Below are positions 48,154 through 56,747 of a stretch of 63,302 bases of DNA, in pieces (within the stretch, counting starts at the first letter, position 1; each line of letters opens with the position of its first letter). A model generated the notes under the pieces. That model saw nothing but the letters and a program-made list of their open reading frames with translations, searched no databases and was not told where the DNA came from. The stretch is from Lachnospiraceae bacterium (GTDB taxonomy: Bacteria; Bacillota; Clostridia; Lachnospirales; Lachnospiraceae): positions 1-63,302 of the forward strand of contig QXWV01000111.1 in NCBI GenBank assembly GCA_009911195.1, written 5' to 3'. Made by a program: the position numbers and the translations under genes.

Positions 48154-48221
48154 ACATTTTGGAATGTAAAGGTAATATTTAGGGTGGACAATCATTTAAT
48201 AGATACATTTTGGAATTCAAG
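48154..48221 (+). ncRNA. crRNA-like guide RNA (CreR/CreA-type), divergent from cas
   Basis: TACATTTTGGAATGTAAAG (48153-48171) matches the 3' half of the CRISPR repeat at 18 of 19 positions, including the whole 5' handle. About 22 nt of pseudo-spacer (48172-48193) follow, then a degenerate full-length repeat at 48194-48221 (about 22 of 29 matches, one gap). The first 10 nt of the pseudo-spacer (GTAATATTTA) occur on the minus strand at 48057-48066, next to the trinucleotide CCT (48067-48069), a C. difficile-like CCW PAM. That target abuts the -35 of the cas promoter. Over the whole 22 nt, 17 positions match. Known CreR/CreA RNAs guide Cascade to repress cas or toxin promoters; here the target indicates autorepression. 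Confidence 0.8.
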
Positions 48222-48251
48222 CATGGCAAACCTTCCCTTTCATCACTCCCC

Positions 48252-49691
48252 TTACAGCATCCCCTTCAACATCTCATTTACCTTTCCAGGGTCAGCCTTC
48301 CCTTTCATTGCTTTCATAGTCTGCCCTACCAGAAATCCAATGGCTTTTTCCTTCCCTCCCCGGTAGTCTTCCACAGACTTGGGGTTGTTGGCGATGACTT
48401 CCTCTATTGCTTTTTTCAAAGCCCCTTCGTCGCTTACCGTTTTTAATCCCTTTTCTTCCACATATTTTTCCGGGTCCATATCGCTGTCAAACATGGCTTC
48501 AAACACTTCTTTCGCTACAGTGCTGTTAATCACTTTCTCATCGGCCAGCCGGATGAGCTTTGCCAGGTTCGCCGGGGAAAAGCAGATGTCCTCCGCGTCC
48601 ATGCCCTTTTCCTTTAACAGCCTCAGCGTCTCCACCATCAGCCAGTTGGACACCTTCTTTGGCTGCCCGCACAGCTTCACTGTTTCCTCAAACAAATCTG
48701 CCATGCATTTCGATGCCGTAATAATTTCGATATCGTATTCCGGGATATCGTATTCTTCTTTATAGCGTTCCATCTTCCCTTCCCGGAACTCCGGCTGCCT
48801 TGCCTGCATTTCCTCCAGCCAGCCCTCCTCCACAACTACAGGCGGCAAATCCGGGTCAGGGAAATAACGGTAATCCTGGGCATCCTCCTTGCTTCTCATG
48901 GCATAGGACTCCCCTTTGGCGTCATCCCACCGCCTTGTCTCCTGGATAATGGCATCCCCCGCTTCCAACAGTTCTATCTGCCGCTCTCTTTCCCCTTCAA
49001 TAGCCCTGGCAATGGCACGGAAGGAATTCAAGTTTTTCATCTCCGTCCGCGTTCCAAACTCTTCCGTTCCCATCTCCCGCACCGATAAGTTTACATCCGC
49101 CCTCATAGAGCCTTCCTGCAGCTTACAGTCAGAAGCGCCGAGGTATTGTATCATCATCCGCAGTTTTTCAAGATAAGCGATAACTTCTTCCGCACTACGC
49201 ATGTCCGGCTCCGATACAATCTCAATCAAAGGCACGCCGGAGCGGTTGTAATCTACCAAAGAACACCCTCCCCACTCATCATGGATTAATTTTCCCGCAT
49301 CCTCTTCCATGTGGATTTCATGGATGCCCACCTTCTTTTTCCCGCCTTCCGTTTCGATTTCCACATAGCCGTTTCTGCAAATAGGCAGATACAGTTGGGA
49401 TATCTGGTAATTCTGCGGGTTATCCGGATAAAAGTAATTTTTCCTGTCAAACTTACAATATCTGGTAATCTCACAGTTTGCCGCCAGCCCTACCGCTACC
49501 GCATATTCCAGCACCTGTTTATTCAAAATGGGCAAAGTTCCCGGCATTCCCGTGCACACCGGACAAGTATGGGTATTGGGTGCACCGCCAAATGCCGTGG
49601 AACAGCCACAGAATATTTTTGTTTTTGTGGCAAGCTCTACATGAACCTCCAGGCCGATTACTGTTTCGTATTGTTTTTCCATATTTATCAT
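48252..49691 (-). CDS. gatB: Asp-tRNA(Asn)/Glu-tRNA(Gln) amidotransferase subunit B
   Basis: A 479-residue GatB kinase-type subunit. The opening ETVIGLEVHVELATKTKIFCGCS and CPVCTGMPGTLP and the later IHMEEDAGKLIHD and YNRSGVPLIEIVSEPDM are typical. The C-terminal YqeY tail binds tRNA. Start at 49691 (ATG ATA AAT ATG) behind AAAGGAG. Last gene of the aspS-gatCAB operon. Its 3' end is followed, antisense, by the crRNA-like RNA. Confidence 0.95.
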   Translation of the reverse strand: MINMEKQYETVIGLEVHVELATKTKIFCGCSTAFGGAPNTHTCPVCTGMPGTLPILNKQVLEYAVAVGLAANCEITRYCKFDRKNYFYPDNPQNYQISQLYLPICRNGYVEIETEGGKKKVGIHEIHMEEDAGKLIHDEWGGCSLVDYNRSGVPLIEIVSEPDMRSAEEVIAYLEKLRMMIQYLGASDCKLQEGSMRADVNLSVREMGTEEFGTRTEMKNLNSFRAIARAIEGERERQIELLEAGDAIIQETRRWDDAKGESYAMRSKEDAQDYRYFPDPDLPPVVVEEGWLEEMQARQPEFREGKMERYKEEYDIPEYDIEIITASKCMADLFEETVKLCGQPKKVSNWLMVETLRLLKEKGMDAEDICFSPANLAKLIRLADEKVINSTVAKEVFEAMFDSDMDPEKYVEEKGLKTVSDEGALKKAIEEVIANNPKSVEDYRGGKEKAIGFLVGQTMKAMKGKADPGKVNEMLKGML

Positions 49692-49770
49692 TATGCTCCT
49701 TTCCAAATCCAGCAACTTTCATGTATAACGCCTATTTTTGCCTGCACTGCCGGCATAACCCTTGTATAGC

Positions 49771-51228
49771 TCAAAGCTCCGGCTCTCCGAAAGGCCCCCT
49801 GGCCCTTTCATAGGCATATGCCACACGGAGAATATTTTTTTCTTTAAAGCAATCCCCTATTAAATGCAGGCCGATGGGCATCCCTCCCGAATCCTTCCCA
49901 CAAGGAAGGCTGATTCCCGGCAATCCCGCCAGGTTCACGGAAACCGTATAAATATCCCCCAGATACATCTTTAACGGCTCAGCCAGGCTCTTTCCCAACA
50001 CCGGCGCAGTGGTGGGGGCTGTCGGCCCTAAAATTACATCATATTTGGCAAAAGCATCATCGAAGGCTTTCTTTATCAGCGCTTTTACCTTCAGCGCCTT
50101 CAGGTAATAGGCATCATAATAGCCGGAACTCAGCACGAATGAACCGAGCATAATCCTCCGTTTCACCTCCGCACCAAACCCTTCGGAGCGGGATTTTTTA
50201 TACATTTGATGAAGCCCCTCATAATCTTCCGTGCGGTATCCATATTTAATCCCGTCAAAACGCTCCAGGTTAGAGCTGGCTTCCGCTGCGGCAATGGTAT
50301 AATAAGCCGGAATAGCATATTCTACCAGGCTCAAATCAAATTCTTCCAGGATAGCGCCCTTCCCCTCCAGCACTTGTGCTGCATTTAACACCGCTTCTTT
50401 CACTTCGGCCTCTATCCCATCCCCAAAATATTCTCTTGGAATACCGATTTTCATCCCTTTCACATCATCCACCAGAGCCGATGTGAAATCCGTATCCTGC
50501 CTTTTTAAGGAAGTGGAATCCTTCTTATCATAGGAAGCGACAGCTTCAAGCAATGCTGCACAGTCCGTCACGTCCTTGCCGATAGGCCCTATCTGGTCCA
50601 AAGAAGAGCCATATGCTATCAGCCCATATCTGGACACTGTTCCATACGTAGGCTTTATCCCCACTACCCCGCAAAAAGAAGCCGGCTGACGGATAGAGCC
50701 ACCCGTATCCGAGCCCAGCGCCGCAAAACATTCCCTGGCCGCCACCGCTGCCGCCGAGCCGCCGGAAGAGCCACCGGGGACTTTTCTTATATCCCACGGG
50801 TTTTTCGTTTCCCCATAGGCGGATGTCTCCGTTGTGGAGCCCATGGCAAACTCATCCATATTCGTCTTCCCAATCACCAACGCCCCTGCTTCCTCCAAAC
50901 GCAAAACCGCTTCCGCCGTATACACCGGGACAAAATTCCCCAGCATCTTCGATGCACAGGTAGTAAGCATCCCCTTTGTACACATATTATCCTTCACCGC
51001 CACCGGCGTTCCCGCAAGCGGCCCGGTCAACTCCCCTGCATCAATTTTCTTCTGTATCTCCCCTGCCTTTTTCATTACCGTAGCTTCATCCACTGTGATA
51101 TAGCACCGGTAAATTCCATCCTTCTTTTTTATCTGTTCCAAAACCGCTTCCGCCGCTTCCACCACCGTCAATTCCCCGGCCTTTATCTTCCCCGAAAGCT
51201 CCACTGCCGTCAATTGCAGCAAATCCAT
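49771..51228 (-). CDS. gatA: Amidotransferase subunit A (GatA)
   Basis: A 485-residue amidase-signature protein. The catalytic Lys lies in AVKDNMCTKGM (residue about 79) and the cis-Ser/Ser pair in PGGSSGGSAAAVAA and GSDTGGSIRQPA. It liberates ammonia from glutamine. Start at 51228. It lies between gatC and gatB in the operon. Confidence 0.96.
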   Translation of the reverse strand: MDLLQLTAVELSGKIKAGELTVVEAAEAVLEQIKKKDGIYRCYITVDEATVMKKAGEIQKKIDAGELTGPLAGTPVAVKDNMCTKGMLTTCASKMLGNFVPVYTAEAVLRLEEAGALVIGKTNMDEFAMGSTTETSAYGETKNPWDIRKVPGGSSGGSAAAVAARECFAALGSDTGGSIRQPASFCGVVGIKPTYGTVSRYGLIAYGSSLDQIGPIGKDVTDCAALLEAVASYDKKDSTSLKRQDTDFTSALVDDVKGMKIGIPREYFGDGIEAEVKEAVLNAAQVLEGKGAILEEFDLSLVEYAIPAYYTIAAAEASSNLERFDGIKYGYRTEDYEGLHQMYKKSRSEGFGAEVKRRIMLGSFVLSSGYYDAYYLKALKVKALIKKAFDDAFAKYDVILGPTAPTTAPVLGKSLAEPLKMYLGDIYTVSVNLAGLPGISLPCGKDSGGMPIGLHLIGDCFKEKNILRVAYAYERARGPFGEPEL

Positions 51229-51272
51229 ACCCAATCCACTCTCCTTCCTGCCCAATCAGAGCCATTTCCTCT

Positions 51273-51566
51273 TTACTCAAACGTCCTGGGCACTATGAAC
51301 ATCCCGTCCTTCTCCCCTGGCGCATTTTTCAGCATATCCTCCCGCATATCCCCATTGGTCACCACATCATCCCGGAATACATTCTGCATATCAAACACAT
51401 GGGACATTGGCTCTACATCCGAAGTATCCAGTTCCCCCAGCTTATCGATATAATCCAGCATCTTTCCCATATCCGCCTTAGCCTGCTCCTTCTCCTCCCC
51501 GGAAAGCTCCAGCTTGGCCAAAATCCCCACATACTCTATCATCTCATCACTAATTTCATTCGCCAT
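51273..51566 (-). CDS. gatC: Amidotransferase subunit C (GatC)
   Basis: A 97-residue GatC, which tethers GatA and GatB. The core reads EYVGILAKLELSGEEKEQAKADMGKMLDYIDKLGELDTSDVEPMSHVFD, a family match over its length. Start at 51566 after AAGGAGAAAAAA. Confidence 0.93.
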   Translation of the reverse strand: MANEISDEMIEYVGILAKLELSGEEKEQAKADMGKMLDYIDKLGELDTSDVEPMSHVFDMQNVFRDDVVTNGDMREDMLKNAPGEKDGMFIVPRTFE

Positions 51567-51601
51567 TTTTTTCTCCTTCCTGCCCAAGCGTTTGGCCATA
51601 T

Positions 51602-53353
51602 CTAATCCCTCACCTTAATATGCACTTCCCGAAGCTGCATTTCCGTCACTTCGCTGGGCGAGCCGCACATCAGGTCCTGGCCGGAGCCGCTCATGGGGAA
51701 TGCTATGACCTCCCTGATATTTTCTTCCCCGCGCAGCAGCATAATCATCCTGTCGATTCCCGGCGCCATCCCCGCATGCGGCGGCGCACCGAACTGGAAA
51801 GCCTGATACAGGGCGTCAAACTTGCTTTTCAGCGTTTCCTCATCATACCCTGCAATTTCAAATGCCTTTACCATAATCTGGATATCATGGTTTCTCACCG
51901 CCCCGGAAGAAAGCTCCACCCCGTTGCATACAATATCATATTGATAAGCCAGGATATCCAGCGGGTCTTCCTCCTCCAACGCCTTCAATCCTCCTTGCGG
52001 CATGGAAAAAGGATTATGGGTAAACCCAATCTGCTTCGTCTCTTCATCCCTCTCAAACATGGGAAAGTCATTCACATAGCAGAACCGGAACGCATTTTTC
52101 TCACACAAACCCAGTTTATCCCCCAATTCCTTGCGAATCTGCCCTGCATAATAGTTGGCACGCCCCTCCTTATCCGCTATAAAGAAAATAGTGTCTCCCG
52201 GGCAAAGCCCTGCCAAATCCGCCAGTTCTTTTTTCATCTCTTCCGGTATAAATTTATCAATAGGCCCTTTATAGCTTATATCCTCTTCCACTTCCAGATA
52301 CCCCAGGCCCCCCATTCCTAAAGAAACCGCAAATGCCAACAGTTTTTCATGAAATCCTTTGGACATTTCTTCATGCACCTTAATTGCCCTTACGGTCTTC
52401 CCGATAAATGGCCGGAAGCTGCAGCGCTGGAAAAATCCGGTCACATCAATAATCCTCAGCGGGTTGCGCAAATCCGGTTTATCTGTGCCGAATTCCAGCA
52501 TCGCCTGCCGATAGCTGATTATCGGATAAGGAGCCTTTGTCACCTGAAACCCTTCCGGGGCAAATTTTTCAAATGCGGCCGACAGCACTTCCTCTCCCGC
52601 CCGGAATACATCCTCCTGGGTTGCAAAACTCATTTCAAAATCCATCTGATAGAATTCCCCCGGGGAACGGTCAGCCCTTGCATCTTCATCCCGAAAGCAA
52701 GGGGCTATCTGAAAATATTTATCAAACCCCGCTACCATCAGTAGTTGCTTATACTGTTGGGGTGCCTGGGGCAACGCATAAAATTTCCCTTTAAATCTTC
52801 TGGAGGGCACGATATAATCCCTTGCCCCTTCCGGCGAAGATGCACAGAGAATAGGCGTCTGTATTTCCAGGAATCCCATTTCCGTCATCTTTTCCCTGAG
52901 AAATGCAATGACTTTTGAACGGAAAATAATATTTTCCTTCACTTTGGCATTTCTAAGGTCCAGATAACGGTATTTCAGCCGCACATCTTCCCGTGTCTCT
53001 TTCGATGTCATCACCTCAAAGGGTAGCTGCCTGTATACTTTTCCCAACATGGTAATCTTATGTGCCTCCAGCTCTACCGTGCCTGTGGGAATCCTGGGGT
53101 TGTAAGTTTCTTCATTCCGCTGCCTGATATTCCCTTCCACAGAAACGGACGATTCCTTAGTAACCCCTTTTAACATTCCATCATCTTGGATTACAACCTG
53201 AAGAACACCATACATATCCCGCAAATCCAGAAAGGACACGCCTCCATGGTCACGGATATTTTCTACCCATCCCGCAGCCTTCACCGTCTTTCCGATATAA
53301 GATTCATCCACATCCTTTACCACCACATCCCTGTAAATATTTTTATCCGTCAT
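51602..53353 (-). CDS. aspS: Aspartyl-tRNA synthetase (bacterial type)
   Basis: A 583-residue class II synthetase. The anticodon-binding OB fold is N-terminal (VKAAGWVENIRDHGGVSFLDLRD), followed by motif 2 (FRDEDARADRSPGEFYQMDFEMSF) and motif 3 (GIDRMIMLL). The GAD insert is central. Linkage to gatCAB suggests a non-discriminating enzyme that charges tRNA(Asn) with Asp for amidation. That would support the transamidation route to Asn-tRNA, even though asnA is in the same window. Confidence 0.93.
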   Translation of the reverse strand: MTDKNIYRDVVVKDVDESYIGKTVKAAGWVENIRDHGGVSFLDLRDMYGVLQVVIQDDGMLKGVTKESSVSVEGNIRQRNEETYNPRIPTGTVELEAHKITMLGKVYRQLPFEVMTSKETREDVRLKYRYLDLRNAKVKENIIFRSKVIAFLREKMTEMGFLEIQTPILCASSPEGARDYIVPSRRFKGKFYALPQAPQQYKQLLMVAGFDKYFQIAPCFRDEDARADRSPGEFYQMDFEMSFATQEDVFRAGEEVLSAAFEKFAPEGFQVTKAPYPIISYRQAMLEFGTDKPDLRNPLRIIDVTGFFQRCSFRPFIGKTVRAIKVHEEMSKGFHEKLLAFAVSLGMGGLGYLEVEEDISYKGPIDKFIPEEMKKELADLAGLCPGDTIFFIADKEGRANYYAGQIRKELGDKLGLCEKNAFRFCYVNDFPMFERDEETKQIGFTHNPFSMPQGGLKALEEEDPLDILAYQYDIVCNGVELSSGAVRNHDIQIMVKAFEIAGYDEETLKSKFDALYQAFQFGAPPHAGMAPGIDRMIMLLRGEENIREVIAFPMSGSGQDLMCGSPSEVTEMQLREVHIKVRD

Positions 53354-53423
53354 CCTGTTAACCTTCCTTTCCTGTGCGCCGAACCGCCCTTGCGGCTTAT
53401 TTCCTCTGCACGGGGCTGTGCAT

Positions 53424-53755
53424 AAAAAAGCCCCGGAACACAGCTATCTGCATTCCGGGGCGAATAAACAAAACTCTATCCGCGGTACCACCCGCATTGA
53501 CAAGCCGACATCTCCATCAAGATGTGTGAACCGCCTTGCCCACTCTTACACTTAACGCGTGCCACGTATCCCCCTATCATCCACTCATAGCCTGTGCCCA
53601 GTATGCATCCTGTTCATGGCTTCCTGGATAGTTCAGGAAATCTGCTCCAGAGTGTTCCCTTTGTTATCTCCCGCAAATGGCGCTCTCAGTCGGTGACGCC
53701 ATATTCCTGTCGCATTCCTTAACAAGAGTCTCTTTCTTCGCATTTCTTAATTTAT
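53424..53755 (-). promoter_or_regulatory. T-box riboswitch leader of aspS-gatCAB
   Basis: The T-box core GGGTGGTACCGCGG lies at about 53480-53495 on the minus strand. A terminator follows (stem GCCCCGGAAT/ATTCCGGGGC, T-run at 53424-53429). The upstream part has stem-I-like inverted repeats. Uncharged tRNA (Asp or Asn) would relieve termination; the specifier was not resolved. The 5' limit is approximate. Confidence 0.9.
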
Positions 53756-53842
53756 TTTTATTAGCCAATACTAGCACATCTTTTTTTTGATTGCAACACC
53801 TTTTTGTATTTTATATCAAAAATTTTGTATCAAAAAAGGCAT

Positions 53843-54871
53843 TTATCCCTTCAAAATATTTTCGTATACAGACCTCTCTACCGTAAATTCCCTAGCCCCC
53901 ATATACCCTGGCGCCACTTCATACTCATCGAATACAATTACAATGTTCCCCTCTGCATCGAAGTAGAAATTCTGGTCATCCTTCAACCTTTCCCAGTTCC
54001 ATTCCGGCACCTCTTCGTAGTCTACCCAGTATACCTGCCCCTCATCTTCTGCCATTTGAGCCCGCATCTGTTCTTTAATATCCTCACTGAGTATTTCGTT
54101 GTAATTGCTGCCCTCCTGGAACAAATCTCCAATTTGTATCTGTTTTCCCGTTCTTTTATCCACCGTATAAAATTTATAGCTTTCGTATCCGCTCCCTGCA
54201 CCCCGATACATGGAAAGCTTCAGGGTAAAATAATTCTCATTATCCGTCACAGTCTCATGATGAATCTCCAATGTTCCATAGCTTTCCCCAAGTTCTGCCG
54301 ACTCCTGGAATTCTTCAATAAGCTGGTTGGTCACTTGCTCTATGTCGAAATTAATTTCTTCCACAGTTTGTTGTACATCCCCATTCCTGTTTTCCTCTTC
54401 CACGTTTTCCGCTTCCCTCTTTTCATTTTCCCCTTCTCCCCTTTTTTCCACATCCTCCACTATTATCTGGGGTACTTCCACATTCGCTTCAAAACGCTCG
54501 CTTTCATACTGGTAATCCCGGAACGTCACCGCCTGGAACAGTTTTCCCACTACTGGAAGGGAACCCATGGCATAAGCCACCTCCGCCCCCGTGTTCGGCA
54601 GGATTACAAGCAATACCGCTGCTGCCGCCGTTGCTATAATACGGAATCTTATCATTTTCTTTTTATGCATCTTTCTTCCCCCTTCCGTTTCCCGTTTTCT
54701 GTTTTCGTTTCTAGTTTTTTCTTCATTTCCTTTCACCCTTTTTTCCGCTTCCGCCCTCTCAATCCCGGCTTTCAGCTTTCCCTTCATCTCTTCCGGTACC
54801 GGAATCTGCCGATAGTCTTCCTGTGACGCCAAAAGCCTTTCTTCTATTTTCCTATAATCATCCATTTTCAT
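53843..54871 (-). CDS. rsiV: RsiV-like anti-sigma factor (DUF3298 domain)
   Basis: A 342-residue protein. A cytoplasmic N-terminal part (residues 1-70) precedes a membrane helix (about 76-97: IATAAAAVLLVILPNTG). A charged extracytoplasmic linker is followed by a DUF3298/RsiV fold (YFTLKLSMYRGAGSGYESYKFYTVDKRTGK). RsiV in Bacillus is cleaved on lysozyme binding, freeing sigma-V. The reading frame overlaps three copies of a 35-bp repeat carrying its own ribosome binding site and start codon. Follows the ECF sigma gene. Confidence 0.85.
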   Translation of the reverse strand: MKMDDYRKIEERLLASQEDYRQIPVPEEMKGKLKAGIERAEAEKRVKGNEEKTRNENRKRETEGGRKMHKKKMIRFRIIATAAAAVLLVILPNTGAEVAYAMGSLPVVGKLFQAVTFRDYQYESERFEANVEVPQIIVEDVEKRGEGENEKREAENVEEENRNGDVQQTVEEINFDIEQVTNQLIEEFQESAELGESYGTLEIHHETVTDNENYFTLKLSMYRGAGSGYESYKFYTVDKRTGKQIQIGDLFQEGSNYNEILSEDIKEQMRAQMAEDEGQVYWVDYEEVPEWNWERLKDDQNFYFDAEGNIVIVFDEYEVAPGYMGAREFTVERSVYENILKG

Positions 54872-54970
54872 ACCCTGCCTTTCCTTTCCAGATAATCCAG
54901 TTTCATACCTTGCTTTTCCTCTACAGATAATCCAGCTTCATACCTTACTTTTCCTCTACAGATAATCCAG
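54866..54970 (-). repeat. Three tandem 35-bp repeats duplicating the rsiV translation start
   Basis: Copies at 54866-54900, 54901-54935 and 54936-54970. Each carries a GAGGAAAAGnAAGGT-like ribosome binding site, an ATG, and the codons AAR CTG GAT TAT in all but the last. They yield two tiny ORFs ahead of rsiV: 54941-54921 (MKLDYL, stop) and 54906-54868 (MKLDYLERKGRV, stop). The stop codon of the second overlaps the rsiV start codon. Confidence 0.85.
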
Positions 54971-54987
54971 TTTCCATGTTCCAATGC

Positions 54988-55449
54988 TCAAAGCATTTTC
55001 CGCAGTTTCTTTAATGCCCTGTATAATCTACTTTTAACTGTACTTAAATTTTCCTGCAAAATTTCCCCAATCTCTGAAAGCTGTTTATCTTCATAATACC
55101 TTAAAATAATGACTGCCTTTTCCTGCTCCGGCAATTTCTCCAATGCTTCTTGTAAATCCATATCCCTGAAATGTTCTTCCGGCGCTGCCAGACTCTCATC
55201 CGGCTCTATATACTCCCGCCTGTTTTTCCTCAAATATTCCTTCGCCTCATTTATCATAATCCGGTACACCCAGGTCTCTGCAAAACTGTCCTCCCGTAGC
55301 GTATCCGCTTTCAGCATTGCTTTATAAGCGCCTTCCTGCACAATATCCATGGCATCCGCCTCCTGATGTACATAGCTGAAAGCCAGCCTGTAATAGCTCT
55401 CATAGTTTTCCAACAGGATGTGCCGAACCAATTCATCCTTTTTATTCAT
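54988..55449 (-). CDS. sigV: ECF-type RNA polymerase sigma factor (SigV-like)
   Basis: A 153-residue ECF sigma factor. Region 2 carries QEADAMDIVQEGAYKAML, and region 4 reads LPEQEKAVIILRYYEDKQLSEIGEILQENLSTVKSRLYRALKKLRKM. It is paired with an RsiV-like anti-sigma and preceded by a promoter it probably uses itself. Start at 55449 behind AGGAGGTATGG. Confidence 0.92.
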   Translation of the reverse strand: MNKKDELVRHILLENYESYYRLAFSYVHQEADAMDIVQEGAYKAMLKADTLREDSFAETWVYRIMINEAKEYLRKNRREYIEPDESLAAPEEHFRDMDLQEALEKLPEQEKAVIILRYYEDKQLSEIGEILQENLSTVKSRLYRALKKLRKML

Positions 55450-55504
55450 CCATACCTCCTATAAATAAAAATCTTTTTAAAACCCTTTTACAATTCTGTA
55501 CTAA

Positions 55505-55534
55505 TTAGACAAATAACCGCTATAAAAAGTTTCA
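55505..55534 (-). promoter_or_regulatory. Autoregulatory ECF promoter of the sigV-rsiV operon
   Basis: TGAAAC (55529-55534) and TGTCTAA (55505-55511) are separated by 17 bases on the minus strand. This matches the sigma-V-type pattern (TGAAAC, then a GTCTA -10) and would give positive feedback once sigma-V is released. Confidence 0.7.
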
Positions 55535-55585
55535 AACAAATTTTAAATTTTTATCTACGGGTATAAAGCACATGCACCTCACATA

Positions 55586-55610
55586 TAATATCCCTGAATC
55601 AGGGATATTA
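55586..55610. promoter_or_regulatory. Perfect palindrome overlapping the -10 of the choloylglycine hydrolase gene
   Basis: TAATATCCCTGA (55586-55597) and TCAGGGATATTA (55599-55610) are perfect 12-bp arms around a single base. The -10 box TATAAT (55584-55589) overlaps the left arm, so a dimeric repressor binding here would block transcription. The regulator is unknown. Confidence 0.7.
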
Positions 55611-55647
55611 GCCATAACTATATTGCAGCAGAAAAGAGGAATGCCCT

Positions 55648-56625
55648 ATGTGTACAAGTATCTCCATGAAAACCCGCGATTTTTACTTTGGCCGTACAAT
55701 GGATTTTGAATACAATTTCAACGAATGTGTTATATTCACGCCCCGGAACTATCCGCTTCCCTTCCGCAAGGCTGGCATATTGGATAAGCACTATGCCATT
55801 TTAGGAATGGCCACCGTCATGGAAGGATACCCCCTATATGCCGATGCCATTAACGAAGCCGGGCTTGGCATCGCTGGCTTAAACTTTCCTGACAATGCCT
55901 ATTATCCACCCACACAGGATACTGGCAGCAAAAATATTTCCCCCTTTGAACTGATTCCCTGGGTATTGGGGAAATGTACTTCCGTAGCGGAGGCAAAAAG
56001 CCTTCTTGCCCACACCCGTCTCGTCAATATCCCATTCAGCGAAAGCCTTCCCCTGTCGCCGCTGCACTGGCATATTGCGGACAAAGAATGCTCCATTGTG
56101 CTGGAAACCACAAAAAATGGGATGGAGTTATATGACAACCCGGTAGGCGTATTGACCAATAATCCTGGATTCCACTTCCAGACAACAAACCTTTGCCAAT
56201 ATATGAACCTTGTTTCCAACAGCCCCAAAAACTGTTTCAGCTCTATATCCAGCCTGATTCCTTTCGGGCAAGGGTTGGGATGCGTCGGATTGCCCGGTGA
56301 TTATTCCCCGGCCTCCCGCTTCGTCAAAGCCGCATACCTTTGCCTGAATTCCACTTGCGATGAAGATGAAATGGGAAGCATTTCACAGTTTTTCCATATC
56401 CTGGACTCCGTATCCATGCCAAGGGGATGTGTCATCACCCCCGAGAACCTTTATGATATTACCACCTACAGTTGTTGCATGAACGCCTCGAAAGGCATTT
56501 ATTATTATAAAACCTATTCCAATAACCAGCTCACCGCAATCGGCATGCACCGGGAAAACCTGGATTCGGAGCTTCTACGCACTTATCCGCTGACGGTCAG
56601 CCAACAGATTGCCTGGGCCAATTGA
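55648..56625 (+). CDS. bsh: Choloylglycine hydrolase family protein (bile salt hydrolase / penicillin V acylase)
   Basis: A 325-residue Ntn hydrolase. Cys2 at the N-terminus (MCTSIS) becomes the nucleophile after removal of Met. The conserved Arg and Asp lie in FGRTMDFEY, and asparagines in GLNFP and VLTNNPGFH, with SRF-type Arg near residue 228. All bile salt hydrolase positions are conserved. It probably deconjugates glycine- or taurine-bile acids; substrate preference was not determined. A palindromic operator sits at the promoter. Confidence 0.92.
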   Translation: MCTSISMKTRDFYFGRTMDFEYNFNECVIFTPRNYPLPFRKAGILDKHYAILGMATVMEGYPLYADAINEAGLGIAGLNFPDNAYYPPTQDTGSKNISPFELIPWVLGKCTSVAEAKSLLAHTRLVNIPFSESLPLSPLHWHIADKECSIVLETTKNGMELYDNPVGVLTNNPGFHFQTTNLCQYMNLVSNSPKNCFSSISSLIPFGQGLGCVGLPGDYSPASRFVKAAYLCLNSTCDEDEMGSISQFFHILDSVSMPRGCVITPENLYDITTYSCCMNASKGIYYYKTYSNNQLTAIGMHRENLDSELLRTYPLTVSQQIAWAN

Positions 56626-56684
56626 TGCCCAATCAAAGACCCCATTTGATTCGTTGCTCGCGGGAATAAAGCCGATAAAGTAAA

Positions 56685-56723
56685 ATTTCCCTCCGGGCAG
56701 CCATCTGCTGCCCCGGAGGGAAA
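56685..56723. terminator. Strong stem-loop between bsh and the aldo/keto reductase
   Basis: TTTCCCTCCGGGCAGC (56686-56701) pairs with GCTGCCCCGGAGGGAAA (56707-56723). The A and T tracts on both sides allow it to serve the convergent genes. Confidence 0.75.
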
Positions 56724-56747
56724 TCATTATATGATTCGGCCATCACA

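Noticed and set aside
48184-48366. Plus-strand 60-codon frame as a possible CreT-type toxin
   Set aside because: It lies antisense to the conserved 3' end of gatB, lacks a ribosome binding site and overlaps the pseudo-spacer. The guide's seed points to the cas promoter, not to a toxin promoter.
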